Source: Borborobacter arsenicus (GTDB lineage Bacteria; Pseudomonadota; Alphaproteobacteria; Rhizobiales; Rhizobiaceae). From it: a DNA stretch of 64,000 bases. Position 1 is the stretch's first letter; each line of letters opens with the position of its first letter. Location: NCBI RefSeq assembly GCF_003934165.1, contig NZ_ML133510.1, positions 92,810-156,809 of the forward strand, given 5' to 3'. Shown piece by piece: positions 25,342-35,269 of this stretch. The notes under the pieces were generated by a model that had not been told where the DNA came from, ran no database searches, and was given only the letters and a program-made list of their open reading frames with translations. Both the position numbers and the translations under genes were made by a program.

Positions 25342-26811
25342 ATGAGCGCAGCTACCGTCCTTCTCATCGTCCTGGCCATCGGGGCCGCGGCCTTCGCTGT
25401 GGCCTATCGTCGTGCTGCTGGCCTGAGGCCGGAGGCCGGGCAGAAACTGCATTCGCGCGCCGGCTATCACGGCGCTTACGCGTTCGTCATGGCGGTCCTG
25501 CCGGCAATCCTGTTCCTGGCGCTGTGGAAGGCCGCAAGCCCGGCCTATGTGGAAAACGCCGTCTGGAACGATCTGCCGGAGCAGGTGCAAACTGCTCCTG
25601 ACAGCAACAAATCGCTGCTCATGGGCATGGTGACCAGTATCGGCGATGGCGTGCGCCGCCTGAGCGATGCCGAGCTGGAACAGGCCAAGGCCGGCAGCGT
25701 CGATCTGCGTGAACTATTCGCTGCCAAGGGCGTTGCGCTCGCCTCCAGCGGCGAGCCCTACATGGTCCCCGCCGCTGTCGCCTATAACGAGATGACGGAC
25801 GCTTCGGTCCGCTACTCCGGGATCGGCACCATTCTTCTGGCGCTTGCCGGCGCTGTCTACGGCCTCACCGGTATTTCCGTGCGCAGGCGCGCCCGTAACA
25901 ATGTCGAGCGCATCATGCTGTGGGGGCTGATGGCGGCTTCCACCATCGCCATACTGACGACGATCGGCATCGTGCTGTCGATGTTGTTCCAGACGATTTC
26001 CTTCTTCCAATCCGTGCCACTGTCGAACTTCTTCTTTGGAACCGTCTGGGACCCGCGCTTCGCGGCGGCCGGTTCGGGCGGGACGACAGGGCAATTCGGG
26101 CTCATTCCGCTGCTTGCCGGCACGCTCTACATTGCGCTGGTGGCGATGCTGTTTGCGGTGCCGATCGGGCTGTTTGCCGCCATCTATATGGCCGAGTACG
26201 CTTCCAGGCGGGTGCGCTCGATCGTCAAGCCGGTGCTGGAAATCCTCGCCGGCATCCCCACCATCGTCTACGGTATCTTTGCCCTTGCGACCGTCGGTCC
26301 ATTGCTGCGCGACCTCAGCGCGGCCCTTGCCGGCGGCCAGCCTTTCATCCTGGCGCAGAGCGTGCTGACCGCCGGCTTGGTCATGGGCATCATGCTCATC
26401 CCCTTCGTCTCCTCGCTGTCGGACGACATCATCACGGCGGTGCCGCGTGCCATGCATGACGGCTCGCTCGGGCTAGGTGCTACGCGGTCGGAGACGATGC
26501 GGCGGGTGATCCTACCAGCGGCGCTGCCCGGGATCGTCGGTGCGCTGCTGCTCACTGCATCGCGTGCCATCGGCGAGACCATGATCGTGGTGCTGGCGGC
26601 TGGCGTGGCTGCCAACCTCACCATCAATCCGGGCGAGGCGATGACCACGATCACCGTCAAGATCGTCAACCAGCTCACCGGCGACCTCGAATTCACCTCG
26701 CCGCAGACGCTGGTCGCCTTCGCGCTCGGTATCACGCTGTTTGCGATCACGCTCGCCATGAACGTGTTTGCCCTCTACATCGTCCGCAAATATCGGGAAC
26801 AGTACGAATGA
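25342..26811 (+). CDS. pstC: PstC phosphate ABC permease
   Basis: Inner-membrane permease, 489 residues. It is longer than enteric PstC because of an N-terminal extension with its own hydrophobic segment (residues 1-20) and a periplasmic region, as in other rhizobia. The core holds PIGLFAAIYMAEYAS, LEILAGIPTIVYGIFAL and the coupling loop GSLGLGATRSETMRRVILPAALPGIVGA. The stop overlaps the pstA start (ATGA at 26808). Confidence 0.94.
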   Translation: MSAATVLLIVLAIGAAAFAVAYRRAAGLRPEAGQKLHSRAGYHGAYAFVMAVLPAILFLALWKAASPAYVENAVWNDLPEQVQTAPDSNKSLLMGMVTSIGDGVRRLSDAELEQAKAGSVDLRELFAAKGVALASSGEPYMVPAAVAYNEMTDASVRYSGIGTILLALAGAVYGLTGISVRRRARNNVERIMLWGLMAASTIAILTTIGIVLSMLFQTISFFQSVPLSNFFFGTVWDPRFAAAGSGGTTGQFGLIPLLAGTLYIALVAMLFAVPIGLFAAIYMAEYASRRVRSIVKPVLEILAGIPTIVYGIFALATVGPLLRDLSAALAGGQPFILAQSVLTAGLVMGIMLIPFVSSLSDDIITAVPRAMHDGSLGLGATRSETMRRVILPAALPGIVGALLLTASRAIGETMIVVLAAGVAANLTINPGEAMTTITVKIVNQLTGDLEFTSPQTLVAFALGITLFAITLAMNVFALYIVRKYREQYE

Positions 26812-28130
26812 CCGATCTGTCGCTCTCCGAGGGCAAGGTTGCCCCGCGCGCAAGACGCGATATCGGCCTGAGGCGGCGCTATGCGGCCGAAGCCCGCTTC
26901 CGCTTCTACGGGATATTCGCCATCGCGCTTGGCATTTTCTTCCTGCTGGCGCTGCTGTTTACCGTGTTCAAGGGCGGTTACACCGCGTTCTGGCAGACCT
27001 CCATCAACCTGCCGATCACCTTTGACGCCGAGACAATCGACCCAGACAACAAGCGGGCGACTGATCCCGGCAAGCTGCTCACCGCCAATTACACGGTGCT
27101 GGCGCGCAATGCGCTGGCCGAAAAGCTCGGCATCGATGTCGAGGACAAGGCCAATCGCGCCGACCTCAAGCTGGTGTCGGGCCTGATCTCTCAGGGCGTA
27201 CGCACCCAGTTGCGTGACATCGTCGTGGCTGATCCGTCAGTGATCGGCACCACGCGCAATGTCTGGGTGCTCGCTGCGGCCGATGTCGATTCCGCCCATA
27301 AGGGCCAGATCGACCTGGCGGTGCCGGAGGCGCGGCGCAAGGTCAAGGATCAGCAGGTTGAGTGGATGAACAAGCTTTCGCAAGAGGGCATGATGGCCGA
27401 GCGCTTCAATAGCGGCCTGTTCACCTTCGGTGCGTCCAGCCGGCCGGAGACCTCCGGCATGGGCGTGGCTCTGATCGGCTCGCTCTACATGATGCTGATC
27501 GTTCTGGTGCTGTCGCTGCCCATCGGCGTCGCCGCCTCGATCTATCTTGAGGAATTTGCGCCGAAGAACCGGATGACCGACCTGATCGAGGTCAATATCA
27601 ACAATCTGGCGGCCGTTCCCTCGATCGTGTTCGGTCTGCTCGGCCTTGCCGTCTTCATAAATTTCGCCGGGCTGCCGCGTTCGGCCTCTCTGGTCGGCGG
27701 CCTTGTGCTGACGCTGATGACGCTGCCCACCATCATCATCGCGACACGCGCGGCGCTGAAGGCGGTGCCGCCCTCGATCCGCTCGGCGGCACTGGGTGTC
27801 GGTGCATCCAGGATGCAGATGGTGTTCCATCATGTGCTGCCGCTGGCCGCCCCCGGTATCCTTACCGGCACCATTATCGGCCTGGCGCAGGCGCTCGGCG
27901 AAACGGCGCCGCTTCTCTTGATCGGCATGGTCGCCTTCGTCGCCAACTATCCGGCGACGCCCATGGATCCGGCGACCGCGCTGCCGGTGCAGATCTTCAT
28001 GTGGGCCAATGAGGCGGAGCGTGCCTTCGTGGAACGCACATCGGGCGCTATCATCATCCTGCTCCTCTTCCTGGCAGCGATGAACCTTGCCGCCATCATT
28101 CTGCGCCGTCGGTTCGAACGCCGGTGGTAA
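26808..28130 (+). CDS. pstA: PstA phosphate ABC permease
   Basis: Permease of 440 residues, also with a long N-terminal part (DUF3333-like, about 1-200) before the permease core. Core motifs: [40 protein letters not shown] and the coupling loop [31 protein letters not shown]. It pairs with PstC to form the channel. Translationally coupled to pstC; pstB begins 14 bp after its stop. Confidence 0.94.
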   Translation: MTDLSLSEGKVAPRARRDIGLRRRYAAEARFRFYGIFAIALGIFFLLALLFTVFKGGYTAFWQTSINLPITFDAETIDPDNKRATDPGKLLTANYTVLARNALAEKLGIDVEDKANRADLKLVSGLISQGVRTQLRDIVVADPSVIGTTRNVWVLAAADVDSAHKGQIDLAVPEARRKVKDQQVEWMNKLSQEGMMAERFNSGLFTFGASSRPETSGMGVALIGSLYMMLIVLVLSLPIGVAASIYLEEFAPKNRMTDLIEVNINNLAAVPSIVFGLLGLAVFINFAGLPRSASLVGGLVLTLMTLPTIIIATRAALKAVPPSIRSAALGVGASRMQMVFHHVLPLAAPGILTGTIIGLAQALGETAPLLLIGMVAFVANYPATPMDPATALPVQIFMWANEAERAFVERTSGAIIILLLFLAAMNLAAIILRRRFERRW

Positions 28131-28144
28131 AGGGGTATAAGGAT

Positions 28145-28960
28145 ATGAACATGCTGACGGATGTTGCGATGGAACAGAAACTCGCGCCGACGCAGGATCA
28201 ACATATGATCAAGATCCAGGGCCAGGAAGTTTGCGTCCATTATGGCGAGAAGCAGGCGCTGTTTTCCGTCAATCTCGATGTCCGCGAAAATCAGGTGACG
28301 GCGCTGATCGGGCCCTCCGGCTGCGGCAAGTCCACCTTCCTGCGCTGCCTCAATCGCATGAACGACACCATCGACAGCGCGCGCGTCAGCGGCACGATCA
28401 CGCTTGATGGCGAGAACATATACGACAAGGCGATCGACGTGGTGGAGCTCAGGGCGCGCGTCGGCATGGTCTTCCAGAAGCCCAATCCGTTTCCCAAATC
28501 GATCTATGAGAACGTCGCCTATGGACCGCGCATCCACGGGCTGGCGAAGAAGAAGGCCGATCTCGACGAGATCGTCGAGACCAGCCTGAAGAAGGCGGCG
28601 ATCTGGAATGAGGTGAAGGACCGGCTGCACGAGGCCGGCACCGGCCTTTCCGGCGGCCAGCAGCAGCGCCTGTGTATCGCGCGCGCCATTGCGGTGTCGC
28701 CCGAGGTGATCCTGATGGACGAGCCCTGCTCGGCGCTCGACCCGATCGCCACCGCAAGGGTGGAGGAACTGATCGACGAGTTGCGCCAGAACTACACCAT
28801 CGTCATCGTGACCCATTCCATGCAGCAGGCGGCGCGCGTGTCGCAGCGCACGGCAATGTTCCATCTCGGCTATCTGGTCGAGGAGGGCGACACCGACAAG
28901 ATGTTCACCAACCCGGACGACAAGCGGACGCAGGATTACATCACCGGCCGGTTCGGCTGA
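28145..28960 (+). CDS. pstB: PstB phosphate ABC ATPase
   Basis: ATPase of about 271 residues. Walker [21 protein letters not shown] (about 55-74), Q-loop [20 protein letters not shown], signature [17 protein letters not shown], Walker [14 protein letters not shown] and H-loop [13 protein letters not shown]: all standard PstB motifs. Start: ATG 28145 has AAAGGGG 9 nt upstream; ATG 28151 with AAGGA 7 nt upstream is equally plausible, and an in-frame GTG-type start at 28124 is unlikely. Confidence 0.94.
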   Translation: MNMLTDVAMEQKLAPTQDQHMIKIQGQEVCVHYGEKQALFSVNLDVRENQVTALIGPSGCGKSTFLRCLNRMNDTIDSARVSGTITLDGENIYDKAIDVVELRARVGMVFQKPNPFPKSIYENVAYGPRIHGLAKKKADLDEIVETSLKKAAIWNEVKDRLHEAGTGLSGGQQQRLCIARAIAVSPEVILMDEPCSALDPIATARVEELIDELRQNYTIVIVTHSMQQAARVSQRTAMFHLGYLVEEGDTDKMFTNPDDKRTQDYITGRFG

Positions 28961-29019
28961 TTTCACAGCCTGCGCAGACGCATACGGCCGCTTCAAGAAC
29001 GGATTGCGAGGACCCGACC

Positions 29020-29724
29020 ATGGGCAATCATACCGTCACCTCATTCGATGAAGAACTGGGCGCCATCGACCGGTTGATCCGCGACATGGGCGATCTGGCC
29101 GAGACCATGGTCGATGCCTCGATAAGGGCACTGCTTGACTCGGATGCGGCACTTTCCCAGCGCACCATTTCCGACGATGCCATCATGGATGCAAGGCAGC
29201 GCGAGCTGGACGACCGGGCGATCACGCTGATCGCCAAGCGCCAGCCCATGGCGCAGGACCTGCGTGCGGTGGTCGGCGCCATCCGCATGGCCGGCGATCT
29301 GGAGCGCATCGGCGATCTCGCCAAGAACATCGCCAAGCGCGTCAATGCGGTCGGCGAAGCGCCGACGCCACGCAGCCTCTCGCACGGCATCGAGGCCATG
29401 TCGGGCCTGGTGCTGACGCAGATTCGCGGCGTGGTCGATAAATATGTGTCGCGCCAGGCCGGGGATCTCAAGGCGCTGCGCGCTGCCGACGAACAGATCG
29501 ACATCCAGTATACCGCAGTGTTCCGGGAACTTCTGACCTACATGATGGAAGATCCGCGCAACATCACCGCCTGCACGCATCTTCTGTTCTGTGCCAAGAA
29601 TCTGGAGCGCATCGGCGACCATGTCACCAATATTGCGGAAAACGCCTATTACGTGATGACGGGTGAGCAGCTGCCGCCGAACCGGCCGAAGCTCGACGAA
29701 ACCTCAATGACGGCGCCGGCCTGA
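29020..29724 (+). CDS. phoU: PhoU phosphate-signalling protein
   Basis: PhoU-family regulator, 234 residues, two repeated three-helix bundles. The repeated metal-site motif is visible in RMAGDLERIGDLAKNIAKR (about 88-106) and AKNLERIGDHVTNIAENAYY (about 190-209). PhoU links Pst transporter state to the PhoR kinase and represses the Pho regulon when phosphate is ample. ATG 29020 follows GAGGA; a long in-frame upstream extension through pstB is rejected. Confidence 0.95.
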   Translation: MGNHTVTSFDEELGAIDRLIRDMGDLAETMVDASIRALLDSDAALSQRTISDDAIMDARQRELDDRAITLIAKRQPMAQDLRAVVGAIRMAGDLERIGDLAKNIAKRVNAVGEAPTPRSLSHGIEAMSGLVLTQIRGVVDKYVSRQAGDLKALRAADEQIDIQYTAVFRELLTYMMEDPRNITACTHLLFCAKNLERIGDHVTNIAENAYYVMTGEQLPPNRPKLDETSMTAPA

Positions 29725-29747
29725 AGGCCGGGATTGGACGGCAAGGC

Positions 29748-30437
29748 ATGATTTCACCCAAGATCATGGTGGTCGAGGACGAGGAGCCGCTGGGCGTCCT
29801 GCTTCGTTACAATCTGGAATCGGAAGGCTATCAGGTCGAGGTCGTCACGCGCGGCGACGAGGCCGAGATCAGGCTGCAGGAAAACGTACCCGACCTTTTG
29901 GTGCTGGACTGGATGCTGCCGGCCGTGTCGGGCATCGAACTGTGCCGCCGCCTGCGCATGCGCCCCGAGACGGAGCGTCTGCCGGTGATCATGCTGACGG
30001 CACGCGGCGAGGAGAGCGACCGTGTGCGCGGGCTTTCGACCGGCGCGGACGACTATCTGGTCAAGCCGTTTTCGACACCGGAATTCATGGCGCGGGTAAA
30101 GGCGCTCTTGCGCCGCGCCAAGCCGGAAGTGCTCTCCAGCGTGCTCAAGGTCGGTGATATCGTGCTCGACCGCGAGGCGCACCGCGTCTATCGCCGCAAG
30201 AGCGAGATCAAGCTGGGGCCGACGGAATTCCGTCTGCTCGAATTCATGATGCGCCATCCCGGACGCGTGTTTTCGCGCAGCCAGCTTCTCGACAATGTCT
30301 GGGGCGAGACGATCTATATCGACGAGCGCACCGTGGACGTGCATGTCGGGCGCCTGCGCAAGGCGGTCAACAATGGGCGCATGCCCGACGTCATCCGCAC
30401 CATCCGCGGCTCGGGCTACGCCATCCGCGAAGATTAG
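29748..30437 (+). CDS. phoB: PhoB response regulator
   Basis: OmpR-class regulator, 229 residues. The receiver has VVEDEEP, Asp54 in LLVLDWMLP and Lys in YLVKPFSTPEF; the winged helix includes KLGPTEFRLLEFMMRHPGRVFSRSQLLD and IRGSGYAIRED. It activates Pho-regulon genes, including its own operon through the Pho box at 24094. Its kinase PhoR is not in this window. Only 6 bp separate its stop from the convergent ROK gene remnant. Confidence 0.95.
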   Translation: MISPKIMVVEDEEPLGVLLRYNLESEGYQVEVVTRGDEAEIRLQENVPDLLVLDWMLPAVSGIELCRRLRMRPETERLPVIMLTARGEESDRVRGLSTGADDYLVKPFSTPEFMARVKALLRRAKPEVLSSVLKVGDIVLDREAHRVYRRKSEIKLGPTEFRLLEFMMRHPGRVFSRSQLLDNVWGETIYIDERTVDVHVGRLRKAVNNGRMPDVIRTIRGSGYAIRED

Positions 30438-30443
30438 ACTTCC

Positions 30444-31657
30444 TCAGATCACGCCCGGCGCGAATATCTCCTGATCGAGATAGGTCAGCGCGCGCATGGT
30501 GCAGCCCTCGCGGATCAGCGGCAATTCGTTGGGTTCGATGTCGAAGGAGATCGCATTGCTGTGCTGGCCGCCGGCAGTGCGGCCGATCGCATTGCGCAGC
30601 GGCGGCTCGATGAGGTCGAAGGCCGCCGCACCGATACCGACAATGGCGACAGGCGCGGGATCGATCAGCGCAAACAGGCTGCCGAGGCCGAAGCCGATCG
30701 CTTCGCCGGCCTTGCGGAATGCATCGCGCTCGGGGCCGTCTCCGGCGCGGCCGCGATCGGCAAGCGCCTTCATGTCTTCATCGGTGATGTCGGCCAGTGG
30801 CGTCTCGTTCTCGCTTGCCTGGCGCGCATTGCGCCAGATGGCGTAGTTGCCGGCATAGGCCTCGATGCATCCGTGCTGGCCGCAGCGGCAGAGCGCGCCG
30901 TCTGGACGGTGGACCATATGGCCGAATTCGCAGCCTGACGATTGCGTGCCCGTAAACAATTCGCCCTTGAGCATCAGGCCCATGCCGATGCCGTGGGAGA
31001 GCAGAACGGCGATGAAATCGCTGCGGTAGCGTGCCGGGTCACGCCAGCGCAACGCGACGGCGATCATGTTGCAGTCATTGTCCAGCGTGACTGGAATGCC
31101 GGTCTCCTGCTCCAGATAATCGGCAAAACCGATATCGGCGTGGGGAGTGATCGGCGACCACAGCATCATGCGGGCGGCCGCATCCGTGGTGCCCTGCACG
31201 GCCATGCCGATCCGAAGCACGCGCACGCCGCTTTTCCTGCGAGCTCGATCTGGCGCTTCACCATGGCAACACATTCGCCGACCAGCTCAGTCCTTGAGGC
31301 AGCCAGCGTTCCGAGCTTCCGGCTCTCTTCCGAAACGATGTTCCCCGCATAGTCGATCACGGCTACGGAGAGGAAGTTGAGCGACAGCACCACGGCGACG
31401 ATTTCGGCTGCGGTGGAGTTGAGGCCGAGCGCGACCTGTGGGCGGCCCCGCTTTTGCGACGCCGCTTCCGTCCGGCTTGTCTCGATCAATATGCCTTCCG
31501 CGATCAGATCGGCGCAAATGGCGGAAATCGTCGAGTGGCTGAGCCCGGTCGAAGCGGCAATCTCTGTGCGCGACGGCTGACAGGAGCGCCGCACCGCTGA
31601 AATGACCAAAGCGCGGTTGCGCTTGCGCAGATCGTCGTGACGGATCGCGACAGTCAT
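30444..31657 (-). pseudogene. ROK-family transcriptional repressor (XylR/NagC-like), frameshifted
   Basis: N-terminal part (31657 to about 31236): winged helix-turn-helix RTEIAASTGLSHSTISAICADLI, then the start of a ROK domain (LSVAVIDYAGNIV). C-terminal part, in another frame: rest of the ROK fold with the zinc motif CEFGHMVHRPDGALCRCGQHGCIEA. The frames join if one A is added to the A-run at 31232-31235 (read on the minus strand), which restores the sequence GKSGVRVLRIGMA. So this is a one-base deletion, or a sequencing error; the gene is otherwise intact at about 404 residues. ATG 31657 follows GAAGGAG. It is divergent from xylF and would repress it. Confidence 0.85.
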
Positions 31658-31828
31658 GGTTTCCACTCCTTCACGCGGCATCCCATCCCGTGTTCGACGG
31701 GACCGGTCAACCGGGCACGGAAAATATTGACAGAAGTCCCGGCATCGGTCATTCTTTTTTTCGAGGCTCGAAAAAAAGCTTCCGTTAAGACTTTTAGTCA
31801 GCGCGCCCCGGGCGCCAGGGAGGAAATC

Positions 31829-32872
31829 ATGAGGAAATTTGCTACCGCCATGCTGGCGGGCGTCGCAATATCTCTGACGCTCGCGAATGTCGCGCATGCG
31901 AAGGACAAGATCATCGGCGTTTCCTGGTCGAACTTCCAGGAGGAGCGCTGGAAAACTGACGAGGCGGCCATCAAGGCGGCGCTCGAGGCTTCCGGCGACA
32001 AGTATATTTCGGCGGATGCCCAATCGTCGGCCGCCAAGCAACTCACCGATGTGGAAAGCCTGATTGCGCAGGGCGCCAATGCACTGATTATCCTCGCCCA
32101 GGATTCGAGCGCCATTGCGCCAGCGGTAGAGAAGGCTGTCGCGGAAGGCATCCCGGTCGTCGGCTATGACCGTCTGATCGAAAACAAGGACGCCTTCTAT
32201 CTGACCTTCGACAACAAGGAGGTCGGTCGCATGGAGGCCAAGGGCGTCTATGACGTGAAGCCGGAAGGCAATTATGTCTTCATCAAGGGCTCGGGCGCGG
32301 ATCCGAATGCCGACTTCCTGTTCGCCGGCCAGATGGAAGTGCTGAAGGAGGCGGTCGATTCTGGTAAGATCAAGAATGTTGGCGAGGCCTATACGGATGG
32401 CTGGCTGCCGGCCAATGCCCAGAAGAACATGGAGCAGTTCCTGACCGCCAATGACAACAAGGTCGATGCGGTCGTGGCTTCCAATGACGGTACAGCGGGC
32501 GGGGCGATCGCCGCGCTCGATGCTCAGGGCCTCGCCGGTTCCGTCCCCGTTTCCGGCCAGGACGGCGACCACGCCGCGCTGAACCGCATCGCGCTTGGCA
32601 CGCAGACGGTGTCGGTGTGGAAGGATTCACGCGAACTGGGCAAGGCGGCGGCGGAGATTGCCGTCCAGCTTGCCGAGGGTACGGCGCTCGATGCCATCCC
32701 TAATGTGGTGAAGTTCAATGGAGGCCCGGCCGGGGTCGAGATGAATTCGGTGCTGTTGAAGCCGGTTCCGATCACCAAGGACAACCTCAATATCGTCATT
32801 GATGCAGGCTGGGTATCCAAGGATGTGGTCTGCCAGGGTGTCGCGGCAGGTTCGGTCCCTGCCTGCAACTGA
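31829..32872 (+). CDS. xylF: XylF-type periplasmic sugar-binding protein
   Basis: Periplasmic binding protein of 347 residues. Signal peptide [23 protein letters not shown], then the xylose-binding profile: [69 protein letters not shown] and [17 protein letters not shown] 31829 follows GGGAGGAA; the in-frame upstream extension to 31637 overlaps the ROK start and is rejected. D-xylose is the likely ligand by family; direct evidence is absent, as no xylA/xylB is nearby. Confidence 0.88.
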   Translation: MRKFATAMLAGVAISLTLANVAHAKDKIIGVSWSNFQEERWKTDEAAIKAALEASGDKYISADAQSSAAKQLTDVESLIAQGANALIILAQDSSAIAPAVEKAVAEGIPVVGYDRLIENKDAFYLTFDNKEVGRMEAKGVYDVKPEGNYVFIKGSGADPNADFLFAGQMEVLKEAVDSGKIKNVGEAYTDGWLPANAQKNMEQFLTANDNKVDAVVASNDGTAGGAIAALDAQGLAGSVPVSGQDGDHAALNRIALGTQTVSVWKDSRELGKAAAEIAVQLAEGTALDAIPNVVKFNGGPAGVEMNSVLLKPVPITKDNLNIVIDAGWVSKDVVCQGVAAGSVPACN

Positions 32873-32886
32873 GACGGGTAGTCGAA

Positions 32887-32918
32887 CGGCGTGCCGCGGG
32901 TCAAGCTGCGGCACGCCG
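32887..32918 (+). terminator. Strong stem-loop between xylF and xylH
   Basis: CGGCGTGCCGC (32887-32897) and GCGGCACGCCG (32908-32918) pair perfectly over 11 bp around a 10-nt loop, 14 bp after the xylF stop. Followed by CTTTCG, so only a weak T-tract. Typical of the partial terminator or mRNA-stabilising hairpin that follows binding-protein genes. Confidence 0.65.
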
Positions 32919-33062
32919 CTTTCGCCCCCAGCCGGCGATATCTGTGGTCGTGTGCCTGATTTCTGCGCGGTTCGGAATCGAAACCGGTTTCCACCGATCC
33001 TGGAATTGCTCTAGGATGAGGCGACGCATCGGCACGGACCAGCAGCCCCCAGGGAGGAAGTC

Positions 33063-34382
33063 ATGACCGAGGTGACATCGAACGCACCCTTGGAGGGGGC
33101 GCGGGCGTCCGAGCTTGGCCCAGTCGCCAGGTTCCTCAAGGCAACCGAACTGGACACCCGCATGTTGGGGATGGTCGGCGCGTTGCTGGTCATCTGGATG
33201 GGCTTCCACATATTGTCGAACGGGCTGTTCCTGACGCCGCGCAATCTGTGGAACCTGTCGGTGCAGTCGTCGTCGGTCGCGGTCATGGCAACCGGCATGG
33301 TGCTGGTCATCGTCACGCGCAATATCGATCTGTCTGTCGGCTCGCTGCTCGGCTTCGTCGGCATGATCATGGGTGTGACCCAGGCCATGTTCCTGCCGCG
33401 TGTCATCGGGCTTCCGCTTGGCGACCCGACGATCTGGATCATTGCGCTTGCGGCCGGGCTGGCGGTCGGGCTGGTCATCGGCGCCCTCCAAGGCTTCCTG
33501 ATTGCCTATCTGGCGATCCCGTCCTTCATCGTCACGCTTGGCGGTCTCTTGGTGTGGCGCGGCGCGGCCTGGTGGGTCACCAGCGGCCAGACGGTGGCGC
33601 CGATGGACGCGACGTTCCGGTTGATGGGCGGCGGACCGGGAGGCTCGATCGGTGCAAGCTGGAGCTGGGTCGTGGGGCTCGTTGCCTGTGTGGCAGTCAT
33701 ATTGATGTTGATGTCAGGCCGTGCGCAGCGCAAGCGCTTCAAATTTCCGCTGCGGCCGGTATGGGCGGAGGTGTTCCTCGGCATTCTCGTTTCCAGCGTC
33801 ATCCTCGGTGCGGTCTGGGTAGCGAATTCCTATCCATGGCCGGCCGGCACCGTGCGCCGATATGCCGAAGCCAACAACATCACCATTCCGGAAGGCGGGC
33901 TTTTCATCTCTCACGGCATTGCCGTTCCGGTGCTGATGGCGGTCGCCGCCGGCATCATCGTGACCTTCATCGCCACGCGGACCCGGTTCGGCCGCTATGT
34001 CTTTGCCATAGGCGGCAATCCGGAGGCAGCCGAGCTTGCCGGTATCAACACGCGCTGGGTGACGATGAAGGTGTTCATGCTGATGGGGCTGCTCGCCTCC
34101 TTTAGCGCGGCGATCTCCACGGCACGGCTGAACGCCTCGACCAATGCCCAGGGCACGCTGGACGAGCTTCTAGTGATTGCGGCGGCGGTGATCGGCGGAA
34201 CTTCGCTCGCCGGCGGTGTCGGCACTGTTGCCGGAGCCATGCTCGGTGCCGTGCTGATGCAGTCGCTGCAATCGGGCATGGTGCTGCTCGGCGTCGACAC
34301 GCCGCTGCAGAACATCGTGGTCGGCTTCGTGCTGGTCGTCGCGGTCTGGCTCGACACGCTCTATCGGCGCCGGGCCCAGTGA
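33063..34382 (+). CDS. xylH: XylH-type sugar ABC permease
   Basis: Permease of 439 residues with about 12 hydrophobic segments. Family marks: [28 protein letters not shown] (about 77-104) and [27 protein letters not shown], followed by [26 protein letters not shown]. Length is greater than that of RbsC and matches XylH. The ATG follows GGGAGGAAGTC. It ends 14 bp before xylG. Confidence 0.9.
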   Translation: MTEVTSNAPLEGARASELGPVARFLKATELDTRMLGMVGALLVIWMGFHILSNGLFLTPRNLWNLSVQSSSVAVMATGMVLVIVTRNIDLSVGSLLGFVGMIMGVTQAMFLPRVIGLPLGDPTIWIIALAAGLAVGLVIGALQGFLIAYLAIPSFIVTLGGLLVWRGAAWWVTSGQTVAPMDATFRLMGGGPGGSIGASWSWVVGLVACVAVILMLMSGRAQRKRFKFPLRPVWAEVFLGILVSSVILGAVWVANSYPWPAGTVRRYAEANNITIPEGGLFISHGIAVPVLMAVAAGIIVTFIATRTRFGRYVFAIGGNPEAAELAGINTRWVTMKVFMLMGLLASFSAAISTARLNASTNAQGTLDELLVIAAAVIGGTSLAGGVGTVAGAMLGAVLMQSLQSGMVLLGVDTPLQNIVVGFVLVVAVWLDTLYRRRAQ

Positions 34383-34396
34383 AAGGGGAACTTGCC

Positions 34397-35185
34397 ATGG
34401 ACCAGTCACCCGCTCCGCTCGTCGAAATGAGGAATATGTCGATTGCCTTCGGCGGCATCCGGGCCGTGGACGATGCCTCGGTCGATCTTCATGCCGGCGA
34501 GGTCGTTGCGCTGCTTGGCCACAATGGTGCGGGCAAGTCGACGCTGATCAAGATCCTGTCCGGTGCCTACAGGCGGGATGCCGGCACGATCTTCGTCAAT
34601 GGCGAGGAGGCGCAGATCTCAAATCCGCGCGATGCCAAGAAATACGGTATCGAGACGATCTACCAGACGCTGGCGCTTGCCGACAATGTGGACGCGGCGG
34701 CCAACCTTTTCCTCGGCCGAGAGCTTCGTACCGCATGGGGGACGCTGGACGACGTCGCCATGGAGGCCGAGGCGCGCAAGGTGATGGGGCGGCTCAATCC
34801 ACGCTTCCAGCGCTTCAAGGACCCTGTCGTCAGGCTTTCGGGCGGGCAACGCCAGTCCGTTGCGATTGCACGAGCCATTCTCTTCAACGCGCGTATCCTG
34901 ATCATGGACGAGCCGACGGCAGCCCTTGGCCCGCAGGAGACCGCGCAGGTCGGCGAACTGGTCAAGCAGCTCAAGGCGGATGGCATAGGCATATTCCTGA
35001 TCAGCCACGATATTCATGATGTATTCGACCTTGCCGACCGCGTCTGCGTCATGAAGAACGGGCAGGTCGTCGGCACTGCGCGCACGCAGGACGTGACCAA
35101 GGACGAAGTGCTGGGAATGATCATCCTCGGCAAGTGTCCGCCGGGCGCCATTCCCGGACCGGGAGCCATGACCATGGCAGCATGA
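34397..35185 (+). CDS. Single-domain sugar ABC ATPase (XylG/FrcA-type)
   Basis: ATPase of 262 residues. Walker [19 protein letters not shown] (about 40-57), Q-loop [12 protein letters not shown], signature [17 protein letters not shown], Walker [17 protein letters not shown] and H-loop [11 protein letters not shown]. Enteric XylG has two such cassettes in about 510 residues; here there is only one, the form seen in the rhizobial fructose system FrcA. It must work as a homodimer. ATG 34397 follows AAAGGGG; a GTG at 34379 overlaps the xylH stop but lacks a site. Last gene of the sugar operon. Confidence 0.88.
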   Translation: MDQSPAPLVEMRNMSIAFGGIRAVDDASVDLHAGEVVALLGHNGAGKSTLIKILSGAYRRDAGTIFVNGEEAQISNPRDAKKYGIETIYQTLALADNVDAAANLFLGRELRTAWGTLDDVAMEAEARKVMGRLNPRFQRFKDPVVRLSGGQRQSVAIARAILFNARILIMDEPTAALGPQETAQVGELVKQLKADGIGIFLISHDIHDVFDLADRVCVMKNGQVVGTARTQDVTKDEVLGMIILGKCPPGAIPGPGAMTMAA

Positions 35186-35269
35186 CACACTGCAACCTGT
35201 AATTGTCTTCCGGCTATTAGTGCCATATGGCCATTGCATTCGTTTCACTACCCGATAAGAAATGTCGGG

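Noticed and set aside
28672-29019. Long N-terminal extension of phoU
   Set aside because: It runs through pstB in another frame. The PhoU repeat structure begins at ATG 29020 behind GAGGA.
31637-31828. Upstream in-frame extension of xylF
   Set aside because: It would overlap the ROK gene start and hide the signal peptide. GGGAGGAA directly precedes ATG 31829.
32965-33013. Fragment resembling rhizobial intergenic repeats (AAACCGGTTTCC ... GGAATTGCTCTAG) between xylF and xylH
   Set aside because: Short and present once in the window; resemblance is from memory, so not listed as a repeat.
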